Of a stretch of DNA of 64,000 nucleotides, positions 9,298 to 18,386 are shown piece after piece. The DNA is from CAZCSK01 sp964501265 (GTDB lineage Bacteria; Actinomycetota; CADDZG01; JAHWKV01), in assembly GCA_964501265.1 (NCBI GenBank), contig CAZCSK010000008.1, positions 1 to 64,000 of the forward strand, written 5' to 3'. Position 1 is the stretch's first letter. Each line of letters opens with the position of its first letter. Under the pieces are notes generated by a model that did not search any database, was not told where the DNA came from, and saw nothing but the letters and a program-made list of their open reading frames with translations. The position numbers and the translations under genes are program-made.

Positions 9298-10449
9298 TCA
9301 TTCGTCCCTCGGTGTGAAGCCCGCCATGAGCGCGCTCACCGCTCCAGGAGTGCGGACGGGTGATGGGTCAGAAAGAAGTGAAACTCCCGCGGCAAAAAGG
9401 CCAAAGAGACCCAATATCAATGCGAGCCAAGCGGTGGGGGGAATATCCCAAAAATCTGCGGGCTTGCCTTCTGAAGAAACTCCAGCGATCGGCCTGCTCC
9501 GTCCGCTCGGCTCGGTCGTGGAAGGCTCCGGCGCGAGCTCTCCGGCGAGGCCTCCGAAGTCAGAGAAGCTTGGAACATCCGAAGAGGAAAAATCCTCCGA
9601 GCCAGAAAAGGCTTCGTCCGGGAAGAAGTCAGCTGTTTCTTCCGCCGATGAGGTCGCTACCCACGCGATGTCGGCGCTCACACCGGGAAGAGGCTTATTT
9701 GCAACTGTGTAGTCCCCATTGTGGAACGTCATCATCCAGGTTTGATTTTGAGGATCGGCGGGCGGCTTGGGTTCGAAAACGAAGGACAGGGTTTCCTCGT
9801 CCCGAACGAGGTTGCGCGCCATTGTTGTCAGGTCGAACTTCCAGGCAAATCCCCTATTTGTAATGCCGTCGGCAACGGCCGGATCGATAAGCAATTGTTG
9901 GGGGTCGCGCACGCCGTCGACCTTCGCGGTGCCGCACTCACGAGGCGGAGCGTTGACAATCGGGGTGGCGGCCGTTCCCGCAATGAACTGGGGCATCGGG
10001 CACGCAATGATCCCTTGAGCGTATGCGGTCGTGGCATTTGGAGTGCCATGCTGCCCCTGATTCGGGGCATCTTGGGTGTGTTCGATCATCGTGAGCTTGA
10101 AGTTTGTGATGTCGGCGTTGTCGGGTATGCCCAACTGAAAAAGGTCGAAGTTGACTGCCGCGAAGGCCTCGGCCTTGTCGGCGTCCTGGTCGGTAGCGTC
10201 CCAGCCGACGTAGAGATGGTCGTTACCGAACTGGGTATTGGCGCCCTGGTTGGGCAGCGAGGTGTTGTATAGGGGATCTGTGGTGACGGGTCGGTCGTAG
10301 AACCAACCCTGACCCGTGGGCCGGGCGGCGGTTAGAGATCCTCCGCCGGTCTGGGCACTGGCGGTTAACGATCCGATTACCACCCAAGCCGCCATAAGAG
10401 CCACGTACCAGGTGCGCTGAGCTCGTGTTCTGCGCGGACTCTTTCTCAT
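9298..10449 (-). CDS. Exported, C-terminally membrane-anchored protein of unknown function
   Basis: 383 residues: basic N-region, hydrophobic signal peptide with a SASAQ-like cleavage region (TASAQT, about 28-33), a ~220-residue extracellular domain with beta-strand-like blocks (LYVGWDATDQD, AFAAVNFDLFQL, ITNFKLTMIEH), an acidic Ser/Pro/Glu-rich stalk and one transmembrane segment near 340-360 (WLALILGLFGLFAAG). The pattern of small strands around FDLTTMARNLV recalls DNRLRE-type surface domains, at low certainty. Its stop lies at the head of the binding-lipoprotein gene (ATGATG), so it is probably co-expressed with the liv transporter. Confidence 0.7.
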   Translation of the reverse strand: MRKSPRRTRAQRTWYVALMAAWVVIGSLTASAQTGGGSLTAARPTGQGWFYDRPVTTDPLYNTSLPNQGANTQFGNDHLYVGWDATDQDADKAEAFAAVNFDLFQLGIPDNADITNFKLTMIEHTQDAPNQGQHGTPNATTAYAQGIIACPMPQFIAGTAATPIVNAPPRECGTAKVDGVRDPQQLLIDPAVADGITNRGFAWKFDLTTMARNLVRDEETLSFVFEPKPPADPQNQTWMMTFHNGDYTVANKPLPGVSADIAWVATSSAEETADFFPDEAFSGSEDFSSSDVPSFSDFGGLAGELAPEPSTTEPSGRSRPIAGVSSEGKPADFWDIPPTAWLALILGLFGLFAAGVSLLSDPSPVRTPGAVSALMAGFTPRDE

Positions 10450-10526
10450 ATTCCTCGGCTTGCTCTTGGCCAGAATCTTTTAATCATCTTACCCTAGAAG
10501 GGTTCCCTAAACACCAGAAAGTGAGG

Positions 10527-11681
10527 TCACCACGGCCCCCGCATAATCATTCCGCTTCGAGGTTTGGGCCAAAACAGAGTCGTCTTGGGCGGCATCCTCA
10601 TCCCCGATAGGGCGTTTTTGGTGACGAGGTCAAGGGCGGGAGGCGCTACGAGGAATCCGACCGAGTCCGAGCCCACCGCAGTGAGGACGCGGGAGGCGTC
10701 GTGTTCGTAGGTTACGACCGCCCCAAGACTCTCCAGCAGATGCTCCAGATACGCGGTGTCGAGTTTGTCGGAGACCTTGACCTCATAGACACCCTGAAGC
10801 GCGGCGACACCGATGGAGCCCGGGCCCTCCTGGGCGATCTTAGCCACCAGTTCTTCCGGCTGTATGGACAATGGAACAAGATCGACGCTCTTCGAGAGGG
10901 CATCGAAGTTGATCTTTGACGCGATGCGATGAATGGGCCGCAGGGAGGGCGGATGCACGGACGGGTCCATGATCAACGCCAGTGTCGCGTCCCAGGGTCC
11001 AGGTCCGTCCACGCTTCGCCGTTCGTCCCGATAAGTGATTGCCGTTTCATAGCGATGGTGACCGTCGGCCACTATGACCGGAGTTTCGTTGATTCTCTCC
11101 ACGACACTGGCCGCCTCGTCCCCGCTGACCCTAAAGGCGCGATGCCGAACATTCCCCGAATCGGCGACGTCCATTTCCGGAAGGCCGGCCATGACTTGCT
11201 CCGTGAACTCCTTGAATCTTTCTATGGGCCGGGAAGCGAGGAACCACAGCGGTTCCAAGTTCGCTGATGTTGCGCGCATTAACTGGAGTCGGTCCGCTTT
11301 GGGACCGGGCGTTGTCTGTTCATGCGGATAGACATCGCCGGCCCCCATCGTCTCGAGCTGCAACGCCCCAATAAGGCCGGCGGAGGTTTTGGAATCGTGA
11401 TCCATTGTGTAAAGCCAGAAACTCGGGTCCTTCTCGTCGACGAGAGTCTCTTGTTGAATCCATTCCTTTAAGTAACCGGCCGCTCGGGAGTAACGGTCCC
11501 GCCCGGGCTTGTCGCTCGCCTGCACCGAACCCAAAATGATCCTGACGAAGTTGTTGGGGTGTGAGTCCTCCATAGCTTTCTGCTCGTCCGCAGAGATGAC
11601 GTCGTAAGGCGGAGTGGTGACTAGATCGAGCGGAATAGATTCTGCGAAACGCAGAGCTCGAAAGGGTTTGAAGAGAGGCAC
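10527..11681 (-). CDS. DUF1015 family protein
   Basis: 384 residues. The N-terminus LFKPFRALRFAESIPLDLVTTPPYDVISADE is characteristic of DUF1015, as are the internal WFLASRP-like strand and IVADGHHRYETAITYRDE. The biochemical role of the family is not established. Start GTG at 11681. Monocistronic in appearance; divergent from a small TPR gene. Confidence 0.85.
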   Translation of the reverse strand: MPLFKPFRALRFAESIPLDLVTTPPYDVISADEQKAMEDSHPNNFVRIILGSVQASDKPGRDRYSRAAGYLKEWIQQETLVDEKDPSFWLYTMDHDSKTSAGLIGALQLETMGAGDVYPHEQTTPGPKADRLQLMRATSANLEPLWFLASRPIERFKEFTEQVMAGLPEMDVADSGNVRHRAFRVSGDEAASVVERINETPVIVADGHHRYETAITYRDERRSVDGPGPWDATLALIMDPSVHPPSLRPIHRIASKINFDALSKSVDLVPLSIQPEELVAKIAQEGPGSIGVAALQGVYEVKVSDKLDTAYLEHLLESLGAVVTYEHDASRVLTAVGSDSVGFLVAPPALDLVTKNALSGMRMPPKTTLFWPKPRSGMIMRGPW

Positions 11682-11729
11682 GGCAAGACTTCTACCATCT
11701 TACGTGCCGAGCCGCGCGATAGTTACCCC

Positions 11730-12092
11730 ATGAATGACGAACCCGATGTGTACGACCTTGTTGCCGAGGCCAAGGAACTCATGGGTTCGGGCAACGCGCG
11801 CCGCGCGGCGGATTTGCTGGGACGAGCTTCGGCAATCGAACCGGATAAGGCTTCGATTAGAGAAGCGCTTGCGCGCGCTCTCTTTAATAGCGGTCGGATC
11901 GCAAGGGCTAGCGAGGAGTTCACTAAGGCCATTGAGATCGACCCGGCCAATCACTACGCCCATTACGGGCTGGGTCTTTGTAAGGCTCGCCTCGGTGACA
12001 AGACAAAGGCGATTGGTTGCATCAAGATTGCCCTTGCCATGCGGCCAGACTCCGAGGATTACCAGTTTGCGTTAAGGCGGCTCGAGCATTGA
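11730..12092 (+). CDS. Small tetratricopeptide repeat protein
   Basis: 120 residues made almost entirely of TPR-like helical pairs (ARRAADLLGRASAIEPDKAS; GRIARASEEFTKAIEIDP; GDKTKAIGCIKIALAMRP). Likely a protein-interaction module. Its stop codon TGA overlaps the TTG start of the next gene (ATTGA), so the two are translationally coupled. Confidence 0.82.
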   Translation: MNDEPDVYDLVAEAKELMGSGNARRAADLLGRASAIEPDKASIREALARALFNSGRIARASEEFTKAIEIDPANHYAHYGLGLCKARLGDKTKAIGCIKIALAMRPDSEDYQFALRRLEH

Positions 12093-12865
12093 ACGAGATT
12101 TTGGATAAGTATCGAGCGTTCGCGGTCGACCTCGACGGAGTGGTTTGGCGCGGGGACGCCATGATAGAAGGCTCCGCCGAGGCTCTTAAGCAATTGCTAC
12201 GACTCGGCAAGAAGATTCTGATGCTGACGAATAACGGTTCGTACACTCCCGAATCTGTGATGCAGCGCCTCGCTGCAGAGGGAGTGGACCTCGTCGAGGG
12301 CCAAGTCTTGACGTCTTCTATGGTGACCATGGATTGGCTCGTTGTGAAGGGACTACAAGGCAAGGCCGCCATGGTGCTGGCGAACTCCTCGGTGGAAACT
12401 CAATTGAAGAGTGTCGTGACACCGGTTCCCATCCGTCGAGGGTCGGGGGCATCGGTCGTTGTGGTGGGCCGGGATCTTGATTTTGATTTCGAGAGGCTTG
12501 CAGCGGCCGCGGCAGCCGTCCGGTCGGGAGCGTCGCTGATCGCTCTCAACCGTGATGACGTGATGCCGACTGAAAATGGGCTCGAGCCCGGGACTGGCGC
12601 CATCCTTGCGGCAATCGAAGCGGCCTCTGGCCGCAAAGCCGTCATCATCGGCAAGCCGCATCTGCCTATGATGCAAGCTGCTGTGGAGCGCGTCGGGGAA
12701 ACGGGCGTGTTGATGGTGGGGGATCGCGCCGAGTCCGATGTTGCCGGAGCCAGAGCCGTGGGTTGGGATGCTGCACTCGTGCTATCGGGGGCCGACGCCG
12801 CCCCAACCCAAGGTCGACTCAGGCCGGACTACGTGGCCGCGAACCTACTTGAACTGATTCAATAA
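12089..12865 (+). CDS. HAD superfamily (NagD-like, class IIA) phosphatase
   Basis: About 258 residues. Motif I DLDGVVWRG gives the Asp nucleophile (residues 14 and 16), motif II is LTNNGS, the Lys of motif III lies in GKPH, and motif IV is GDRAESDVAGA. This matches NagD/4-nitrophenylphosphatase-like enzymes, often 2-phosphoglycolate or nucleotide phosphatases. The reading frame is open upstream, but TTG at 12089, overlapping the TPR stop and preceded by AGGCGG, gives the normal N-terminus. The 3' end overlaps the convergent rhomboid gene by 7 bp. Confidence 0.88.
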   Translation: MNEILDKYRAFAVDLDGVVWRGDAMIEGSAEALKQLLRLGKKILMLTNNGSYTPESVMQRLAAEGVDLVEGQVLTSSMVTMDWLVVKGLQGKAAMVLANSSVETQLKSVVTPVPIRRGSGASVVVVGRDLDFDFERLAAAAAAVRSGASLIALNRDDVMPTENGLEPGTGAILAAIEAASGRKAVIIGKPHLPMMQAAVERVGETGVLMVGDRAESDVAGARAVGWDAALVLSGADAAPTQGRLRPDYVAANLLELIQ

Positions 12866-13608
12866 AGAGTCGGCCGTGGGCGCGGCCTTCGGGCCCACCC
12901 GCCGAAGACGAAAATCAAAATCGCGCCGGCAATGAACCCTCCCACGTGCGCTACCCAGGCGACGCCGCCTCCGGACTGCTGGCCTTGTCCGATGAAGAAT
13001 TGCGACGCAAACCAGAGTCCGAGCACTACCACTGCCGGTACTCGCATTCTTCCCAAGATGAATATCAGATAGGGAATCGGCACAATTACGTGGACTTTGG
13101 CTCGAGGAAAAAGAACGAGGTACGCGCCGAGCAGGCCCGCGACAGCACCGCTTGCTCCGATCGTTGGAACAACTGAATCTACGTTTGCGAAAACGTGGGC
13201 AAGGCTGGCGAGCAATCCGGTGAGCAAGTAGAAAATAATGAAGCGAATCTTTCCCAAGACGTCTTCGATGTTGTTGCCGAAGACCCACAGAAAGAGCATG
13301 TTGCCGGCGATGTGAAGGATGCCTCCGTGAAGGAACATCGACGTGATGAGCGAGAGGTAGATAGATTTTTGCAGGAGCGGGACACCCTCGCAAATTGGGC
13401 CGGTCAATTGCTCGCCCGAGGAAACCTCCTGGGGGACAACGCCCCATTTGAAGAAGAATTGCCCTAATTCACAGGTTTGGCTCTGACCTAGCTGCGGTTC
13501 CATGAAGAAGAAGACGACGTTTACTGCAATGATGGCGATCGTGATAACCGAGAGCCGCCGCGTGGGATTGTCGTCGTGGATAGGAATGAGCGAAGTAGCG
13601 CCGAGCAT
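12859..13608 (-). CDS. Rhomboid family intramembrane serine protease
   Basis: About 249 residues with six or more hydrophobic segments. The catalytic Ser lies in GASGAVAG and the catalytic His in AHVGGFIAGA; the HGG...HIAGNMLFLWVFG motif of the second membrane segment is present. Rhomboids cleave membrane proteins within the bilayer. ATG at 13608 (MLGATSLIPIHDDNPTRR) is preferred over a longer frame to 13731, which would overlap the divergent gene and lacks homology-like sequence. Confidence 0.9.
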   Translation of the reverse strand: MLGATSLIPIHDDNPTRRLSVITIAIIAVNVVFFFMEPQLGQSQTCELGQFFFKWGVVPQEVSSGEQLTGPICEGVPLLQKSIYLSLITSMFLHGGILHIAGNMLFLWVFGNNIEDVLGKIRFIIFYLLTGLLASLAHVFANVDSVVPTIGASGAVAGLLGAYLVLFPRAKVHVIVPIPYLIFILGRMRVPAVVVLGLWFASQFFIGQGQQSGGGVAWVAHVGGFIAGAILIFVFGGWARRPRPRPTLY

Positions 13609-13649
13609 GCCAATCAGGATATATCTGTAGGCCCAAACAGGAGGCGAGA

Positions 13650-14006
13650 ATGTTGGAACAGATGCGCAATGCAATCCAGGTTGTTTCCGCGGTGGCGGAG
13701 ATTCCACGCAAGCAGGCGGAAAAGATCGCAAAGGACCTGGCTAATAAGGCCGGTCTAGGGTCGGGCCAAATCTCGGATCTGGCTTCTGACATCATGCAGA
13801 AGAGTCGTGAGAACGCACAAATGGTCGCCTCGTTGGTTGGTAGTGAGGTCCGTCGCCAGGTCAAAGCGATGGGGCTTGTCACCCGAGATGACTTGGAACG
13901 CGTGAACCGCAGGATCCAGGGCCTTGCTTCCAAACAGGAAGTCGAGTCGATGCTGGCCAAGTCCAAGGTCCGGCCCACTACGAAGCCTAAGACGCCCAAA
14001 AAGTAG
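13650..14006 (+). CDS. Phasin-like coiled-coil protein
   Basis: 118 residues, mostly amphipathic helix with Lys-rich C-terminus (KVRPTTKPKTPKK). The arrangement resembles small phasin/poly(hydroxyalkanoate) granule regulators and UbiK-like accessory proteins (helical region, then VTRDDLERVNRRIQGLASKQE). Nothing nearby points to PHA synthesis, so this is a family-level guess only. Confidence 0.6.
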   Translation: MLEQMRNAIQVVSAVAEIPRKQAEKIAKDLANKAGLGSGQISDLASDIMQKSRENAQMVASLVGSEVRRQVKAMGLVTRDDLERVNRRIQGLASKQEVESMLAKSKVRPTTKPKTPKK

Positions 14007-14084
14007 CTTCGAACCGCCAGTACATACGTTTCGCCAAAGAGTTTGACAGGCTCTGAAGGGGCTGGGAGACTTGCCCTTGATCCC

Positions 14085-15038
14085 ATGCCAAGAAAGCGCG
14101 TCTCGGCGCGGCCCGCCTTTGGGCTATTCATCATCACCCTCATTGGGGCCTTGGCACAGCCGGCGGGCGCGGCTGATCCGGCTGATATTCAAAAGAGACT
14201 TAATGAAACCGTGGCCCAAATCAGCAAGATTCAAGTGGATCAGGCACGTATCGAACAGAAGTCCGCGAAGCTCGAGACCGAGCTAGCGGAGGCCGAGCGG
14301 ACGATCGCCCAAAAGTCCGAATTGGTCAAGGCTCGGGCCGGCTACATGTACCGCTACGGCGGAGGAGGACTCTTTATAGAGAATCTCATCGGTGCTGAAG
14401 ACATACATAATTTCTTACGCCGTCTTCGATATCTTGAGGTTATGGGCGACAAGGACTCCAAACTCGTCGATGGCCTTCGCCTAACTCAGTCCCGCGCCGA
14501 CGACTTGCGAACGGACCTTGCGTCTGCAAGGGCCGCGCAAAAACTCCTTGTATCGCAGATGAGAGCAAAGCGCAGCCAGCTGGAGGCGCAGTTCAAGGGC
14601 GCAATCGGCGCGGCCAAGGTAGGGCGCTTTGGAAAATTCGACTCGTTTACCTTGCCCATGAGTCCCTCGGCATTTTCGAATACATGGGGGGATCCCCGTT
14701 CCGGGGGGCGCCGCCACAAGGGGACTGATGTGTTCGGCGCCTGCGGGCAGCGCGTTGTCGCCGTCACCAACTCGGTCATCAGCGGCATACAGTCGGGTGG
14801 ATCGGGTGGAATCATGATGTACATCCGAGCCGGCAATGGTGACGTCTTTTTTTACGCGCACCTCAAAGGGTATGCCGCCGGGATGCGCGAGGGACGAAGT
14901 GTCGCGACCGGAGAATTGATCGCGTATAACGGCAATACCGGTAACGCCAGAGGCGGCCCATGCCACATTCACTTCGAATGGCACCCGGGTGGCGGGGGGC
15001 CGGTTAATCCGTACTCCCTGCTCAATGCCGCGAGATAG
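14085..15038 (+). CDS. Secreted M23 family peptidase with N-terminal coiled coil
   Basis: About 317 residues: signal peptide (basic start, hydrophobic core, ALAQPAGAADP), a coiled coil from about 35 to 175, then a LytM/M23 domain with HKGTDVFGACG (HxxxD) and HIHFEWHP (HxH) metal ligands intact. This layout is that of EnvC/NlpD-type or RipA-partner cell-wall hydrolases acting at division or in peptidoglycan remodelling. ATG 14085 is chosen because it begins the signal peptide; an upstream in-frame TTG exists at 14043. A palindromic element follows the gene. Confidence 0.88.
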   Translation: MPRKRVSARPAFGLFIITLIGALAQPAGAADPADIQKRLNETVAQISKIQVDQARIEQKSAKLETELAEAERTIAQKSELVKARAGYMYRYGGGGLFIENLIGAEDIHNFLRRLRYLEVMGDKDSKLVDGLRLTQSRADDLRTDLASARAAQKLLVSQMRAKRSQLEAQFKGAIGAAKVGRFGKFDSFTLPMSPSAFSNTWGDPRSGGRRHKGTDVFGACGQRVVAVTNSVISGIQSGGSGGIMMYIRAGNGDVFFYAHLKGYAAGMREGRSVATGELIAYNGNTGNARGGPCHIHFEWHPGGGGPVNPYSLLNAAR

Positions 15039-15063
15039 CAGGACCGTCCCCTCCTTTAATTTC

Positions 15064-15114
15064 AGGGGTTCGCAGCTTCTGGCGCGCGCGGTTCCGTACG
15101 TAAGGGGGCTGCTA
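15064..15114. repeat. Palindromic element, copy 1 (3' end truncated)
   Basis: AGGGGTTCGCAGCTTCTGG and the following GCGCGCGGTTCCGTACGTA block match the copies at 23.9 and 57.6 kb base for base over most of their length, but the terminal CCCCCCGAACCCCCC is missing after GCTGCTAC. It lies in the gap between the M23 peptidase gene and aroC. Confidence 0.85.
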
Positions 15115-15149
15115 CGTCCACGAGCCTCTCCGCCCAGTACGATGTGTAG

Positions 15150-16379
15150 ATGTTGAGGTTTCTTACTGCAGGGGAATCGCACGGTCCGGCTCTCAATGTG
15201 ATCGTAGACGGGATTCCTGCCGGGGTTGGCATCCAGTCAAAGTTTATTGCGGACGAGCTCGCACGCCGCAGGCTCGGCTACGGACGCGGACCAAGAATGA
15301 AGATCGAGCAGGATCAGCTCGAGCTCTTGTCGGGTGTTAGATTCGGTAAGAGCCTAGGGAGCCCGATTTCCTTGATCATCCGCAATTCGGAATGGTCGAA
15401 GTGGGAGAGAGTTATGTCGGCCGAGGGAGAGCCAGCCGGCAACATCCTTACAGAGCCCCGTCCGGGACATGCAGATCTCGCCGGGATGCTCAAATACGGA
15501 TTCACCGATGCCCGCGATGTTTTGGAGCGCGCGAGTGCCCGTGAAACCGCCGCACGAACAGCGGCCGGTGCGCTTGCCAAGCAATTGCTTCTTGAATTGG
15601 GAATTCAGATCGTGTCGCACGTAGTCGCAATAGGGCAGGTGTCAGCGGGCGGCGCGATTAGACCCCGGCCCGAGGATCAGGAGGCAATAGACGCTTCGCA
15701 AGTCCGGTGTGCCGACCCCGGGGCGACGGAAGCAATGGTCAATGACATCGAAGCCGCGGGCGCGGCGGGGGACTCACTGGGCGGCGTCTTCGAAGTCCTG
15801 GCGTACGGCGTCCCCCCCGGTCTCGGGTCCTACGTCTCATGGGATCGCAGGCTGGACGGCCGCCTTGCGCAAGCCTTGATGTCCATTCCTGCCATCAAGG
15901 GTGTGGAGATCGGGGACGCATTCAATGTTGCGCGCCTAAGAGGCTCAGAGGCCCACGACGAGATCTTCTTCGAAGGGGGTGACTACGTCCGTCATACCGA
16001 TCGGGCGGGAGGCTTTGAGGGGGGCATGTCCATCGGCGGTCCCATTCGAGTGCGAGCGGCGATGAAACCGCTGTCGACTCTCAAGCGCCCCTTGCAGACC
16101 GTGGACACCAGGACGAACAAACCGGCCGTTGCCTTCAAGGAGCGGACCGATGTCTGCTCGGTTCCGGCGGCAGCCGTTGTTGGAGAATCGGTCGTCGCTC
16201 TCACGCTCGCCGACGCTTTACTCGAGAAGTTCGGCGGCGACAGTTTGGGCGACATCAAGCAAGCAATCCAAGCGTATGGCGAACGCATCAAATCGACTTC
16301 GGGGGATTCGCAGCTTCTGGCGACTCCGACTCCTATCGATAGGCGGGAACTACCCCCCCGAACCCCCCCACAGGCGTGA
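15150..16379 (+). CDS. aroC: Chorismate synthase
   Basis: 409 residues. Converts 5-enolpyruvylshikimate 3-phosphate to chorismate with reduced FMN. The N-terminus MLRFLTAGESHGPAL, GRGPRMKIEQD, RPGHADLAG and the DxRxxERASARETAAR block are diagnostic. The last ~22 residues (from GDSQLLATPTP) are encoded by a palindromic element and have no counterpart in ordinary AroC. First gene of aroC-aroK-aroB-aroQ; its TGA overlaps the GTG of aroK. Confidence 0.96.
   Translation: MLRFLTAGESHGPALNVIVDGIPAGVGIQSKFIADELARRRLGYGRGPRMKIEQDQLELLSGVRFGKSLGSPISLIIRNSEWSKWERVMSAEGEPAGNILTEPRPGHADLAGMLKYGFTDARDVLERASARETAARTAAGALAKQLLLELGIQIVSHVVAIGQVSAGGAIRPRPEDQEAIDASQVRCADPGATEAMVNDIEAAGAAGDSLGGVFEVLAYGVPPGLGSYVSWDRRLDGRLAQALMSIPAIKGVEIGDAFNVARLRGSEAHDEIFFEGGDYVRHTDRAGGFEGGMSIGGPIRVRAAMKPLSTLKRPLQTVDTRTNKPAVAFKERTDVCSVPAAAVVGESVVALTLADALLEKFGGDSLGDIKQAIQAYGERIKSTSGDSQLLATPTPIDRRELPPRTPPQA
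16301..16369. repeat. Palindromic element, copy 2, in the aroC 3' end
   Basis: Begins GGGGGATTCGCAGCTTCTGG and ends TACCCCCCCGAACCCCCC, matching both ends of the family; the middle 30 bp is diverged. It encodes the C-terminal tail of AroC in a different frame from that used in carB and priA, and stops just before the aroK start. Confidence 0.85.
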
Positions 16380-16882
16380 AGTCGGCCAGTGCGTTGAGGC
16401 CCATTGCGTTGATCGGGCCGATGGGGGCGGGCAAGACAGCAACAGCCAAGTGCTTGGCCGCCCTGATCGGCTGGCACTTCATCGATCTTGACGATTTGGT
16501 TGTTCGCAAGTGCGGTAAAGCAATCGAGCGGATTTTTAGTGAAGACGGAGAGGAAGAGTTTAGGCGCCTAGAGTCCGAGGCTCTGATGTCAGGGCTCGCG
16601 ACGAACACAGCGGTGATCGCATGCGGCGGCGGAGTCGTCGTGGACCGGACTAACGTCGAGCTCCTGAAGTCGTCAGCCACGGTTGTCTACCTAAAAGTAG
16701 ATGTCGAAGTCGCGGTGGCACGCGTAGGAAACGATTCTGATCGGCCGTTAGCGCCCCTTTTGGAGCATCTCGTCGCCGAACGTGACCCGCTGTACGCTGA
16801 GGCCGCACACTTCACAGTCGACGCTGGCAAGAACGTCGGCGACGTGGCGGAATCCGTTCGCCGTGTCATAGGTATCGAATGA
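16376..16882 (+). CDS. aroK: Shikimate kinase
   Basis: 168 residues; transfers phosphate from ATP to shikimate. Walker A GPMGAGKTATAK, the shikimate-contacting FIDLDDLVVRK and E/FRRLE region, and the GGGVV loop are present. Start GTG at 16376 overlaps the aroC stop (GTGA). Its 3' end overlaps aroB by 4 bp (ATGA). Confidence 0.95.
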   Translation: MKSASALRPIALIGPMGAGKTATAKCLAALIGWHFIDLDDLVVRKCGKAIERIFSEDGEEEFRRLESEALMSGLATNTAVIACGGGVVVDRTNVELLKSSATVVYLKVDVEVAVARVGNDSDRPLAPLLEHLVAERDPLYAEAAHFTVDAGKNVGDVAESVRRVIGIE

Positions 16883-17940
16883 AAACCGTCGCGATTGCGA
16901 TGGGGGACTCCTCATATGAAGTGCAAGTTGGGACGGGCCTTTTGGATTCGGTTGGAGACATCCTCAGGTTTGATTTTGGCTCCGCCCTGATAATTGAAGA
17001 CGCTGCCGCGGGGGCTCTCTTCGGAGAAAGGCTCGAATTCTCTTTATCAAGGAGGGGCCGAGTGGAGCGCGTGGCGATCGAACCCGGAGAGCGGACGAAG
17101 TCATGGGAAGTGGCCGGCGATCTGCTCGGGAAGATTGCTTCTTTTGGCCTCTCCAGGGGAGACGCTGTGATTGCGTTGGGCGGGGGAGTGGCTGGGGATC
17201 TTGCCGGGTTTGTGGCTTCCATTTACATGCGGGGAGTACGGGTGGTGCAAGTTCCTACAACATTACTGGCTCAAGTCGACGCGGCGGTGGGCGGGAAGAC
17301 CGGCGTTAACCTGCTCGCGGGAAAGAATTTAGCGGGATCGTTTCACCAACCGAGCGCGGTGATTTGCGATGTCGAAACCCTAAAGACGCTCCCCGAACGC
17401 CAATTCAGATCCGGGATGGCAGAAGTCGTGAAATACGGTCTCTGCTTTGACCAAGAATTGCTATCCGAGAAATTCCTTGCGGCGGACCCTGGAGATGCCC
17501 CTTTGCTCGAAGATCTTGTGGCCAGGTGCGTGAGGATCAAGGGAGAAGTGATTTCGCAGGACGAAAAGGACTCCGGCCTGCGGATGCAACTCAATTACGG
17601 CCACACTCTGGGTCATGCCCTAGAGGCAGCTGGTGGCTACAGCCAATTCACGCATGGAGAAGCTATCAGCGTCGGCATGATTTGCGCCGCTCATGTCGCC
17701 GCCGATCTTGGAATGCTGACAAGTTCGGGAGTAGATTTGCATAGGCGAGCCGTAGGCTGGGCCGGGCTTCCCGTTTCCGTCAAGGCGGACCCGACCGAGG
17801 TTGCACGTTTCATGGAAATGGATAAGAAGTACGACGGGTCGCCCCGCTGGGTTTTGCTTGAGGGGATCACCAACCCGATCGTTCGAAGCGGGATCGAAGA
17901 GAGTCGAATACTCGCCGCTATGCAAAAAGTTCTCGAATGA
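16879..17940 (+). CDS. aroB: 3-dehydroquinate synthase
   Basis: 353 residues; NAD- and metal-dependent cyclisation of DAHP to dehydroquinate. GGGVAGDLAGFVASIYMRG, PTTLLAQVDAAVGGKTGVN and the metal-site NYGHTLGHALE are intact. ATGA overlaps with both neighbours show tight coupling in the aro operon. Confidence 0.96.
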   Translation: MKTVAIAMGDSSYEVQVGTGLLDSVGDILRFDFGSALIIEDAAAGALFGERLEFSLSRRGRVERVAIEPGERTKSWEVAGDLLGKIASFGLSRGDAVIALGGGVAGDLAGFVASIYMRGVRVVQVPTTLLAQVDAAVGGKTGVNLLAGKNLAGSFHQPSAVICDVETLKTLPERQFRSGMAEVVKYGLCFDQELLSEKFLAADPGDAPLLEDLVARCVRIKGEVISQDEKDSGLRMQLNYGHTLGHALEAAGGYSQFTHGEAISVGMICAAHVAADLGMLTSSGVDLHRRAVGWAGLPVSVKADPTEVARFMEMDKKYDGSPRWVLLEGITNPIVRSGIEESRILAAMQKVLE

Positions 17941-18386
17941 AGCTCTTCATCTTGAATGGGCCGAACTTGGATAAGTTGGGAACGAGGGAGCCCACCATCT
18001 ACGGCACCGATACTTTGGGTGAAGTCCAAAAAATGTGCGAGAAGGTGGGCGAGGACCTGGGCCTCGAGATCGACTTTCGGCAAACAAATGATGAGGGCGA
18101 GCTGGTAGGTTGGTTGCAGGAAGCGCGCAAAGAGGCTTCCGGTGTCATCATCAATCCGGCAGCGTTCACTCACTACTCACTGGCGGTGCGCGACGCTTTG
18201 GCTGCGACAGAACTTCCCGCGATGGAAGTACACATCTCGAACATCTACGCCCGGGAGGAATGGCGGGCAAAGTCGCTGATTTCGGGCGTTGCGACGGCGG
18301 TAATAGCTGGCTGCGGCACTTACGGTTACGTTCTAGCGATCGAGGCGATTGCCAAGATCTTGAGGGGGACTCAAGGGGGGGAATGA
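17937..18386 (+). CDS. aroQ: Type II 3-dehydroquinate dehydratase
   Basis: 149 residues. NGPNLDKLGTREPTIYG carries the catalytic Tyr loop, NPAAFTHYSLAVRDAL and EVHISNIYAREEWR carry the substrate-binding Asn and His. Dodecameric type II enzyme of the shikimate pathway. Overlaps aroB (ATGA) and the following peptidase gene (ATGATG). Confidence 0.95.
   Translation: MKLFILNGPNLDKLGTREPTIYGTDTLGEVQKMCEKVGEDLGLEIDFRQTNDEGELVGWLQEARKEASGVIINPAAFTHYSLAVRDALAATELPAMEVHISNIYAREEWRAKSLISGVATAVIAGCGTYGYVLAIEAIAKILRGTQGGE

Noticed and set aside
12017..12088. N-terminal extension of the HAD phosphatase from an in-frame ATG
   Set aside because: It lies inside the TPR gene in another frame and has no homology-like sequence; TTG at 12089 with coupled stop fits better.
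18364..18382. G-runs at the end of aroQ as a further element copy
   Set aside because: GGGGGACTCAAGGGGGGG lacks the TTCG core and the GCAGC/GCTGC arms; more likely a ribosome site for the peptidase gene.
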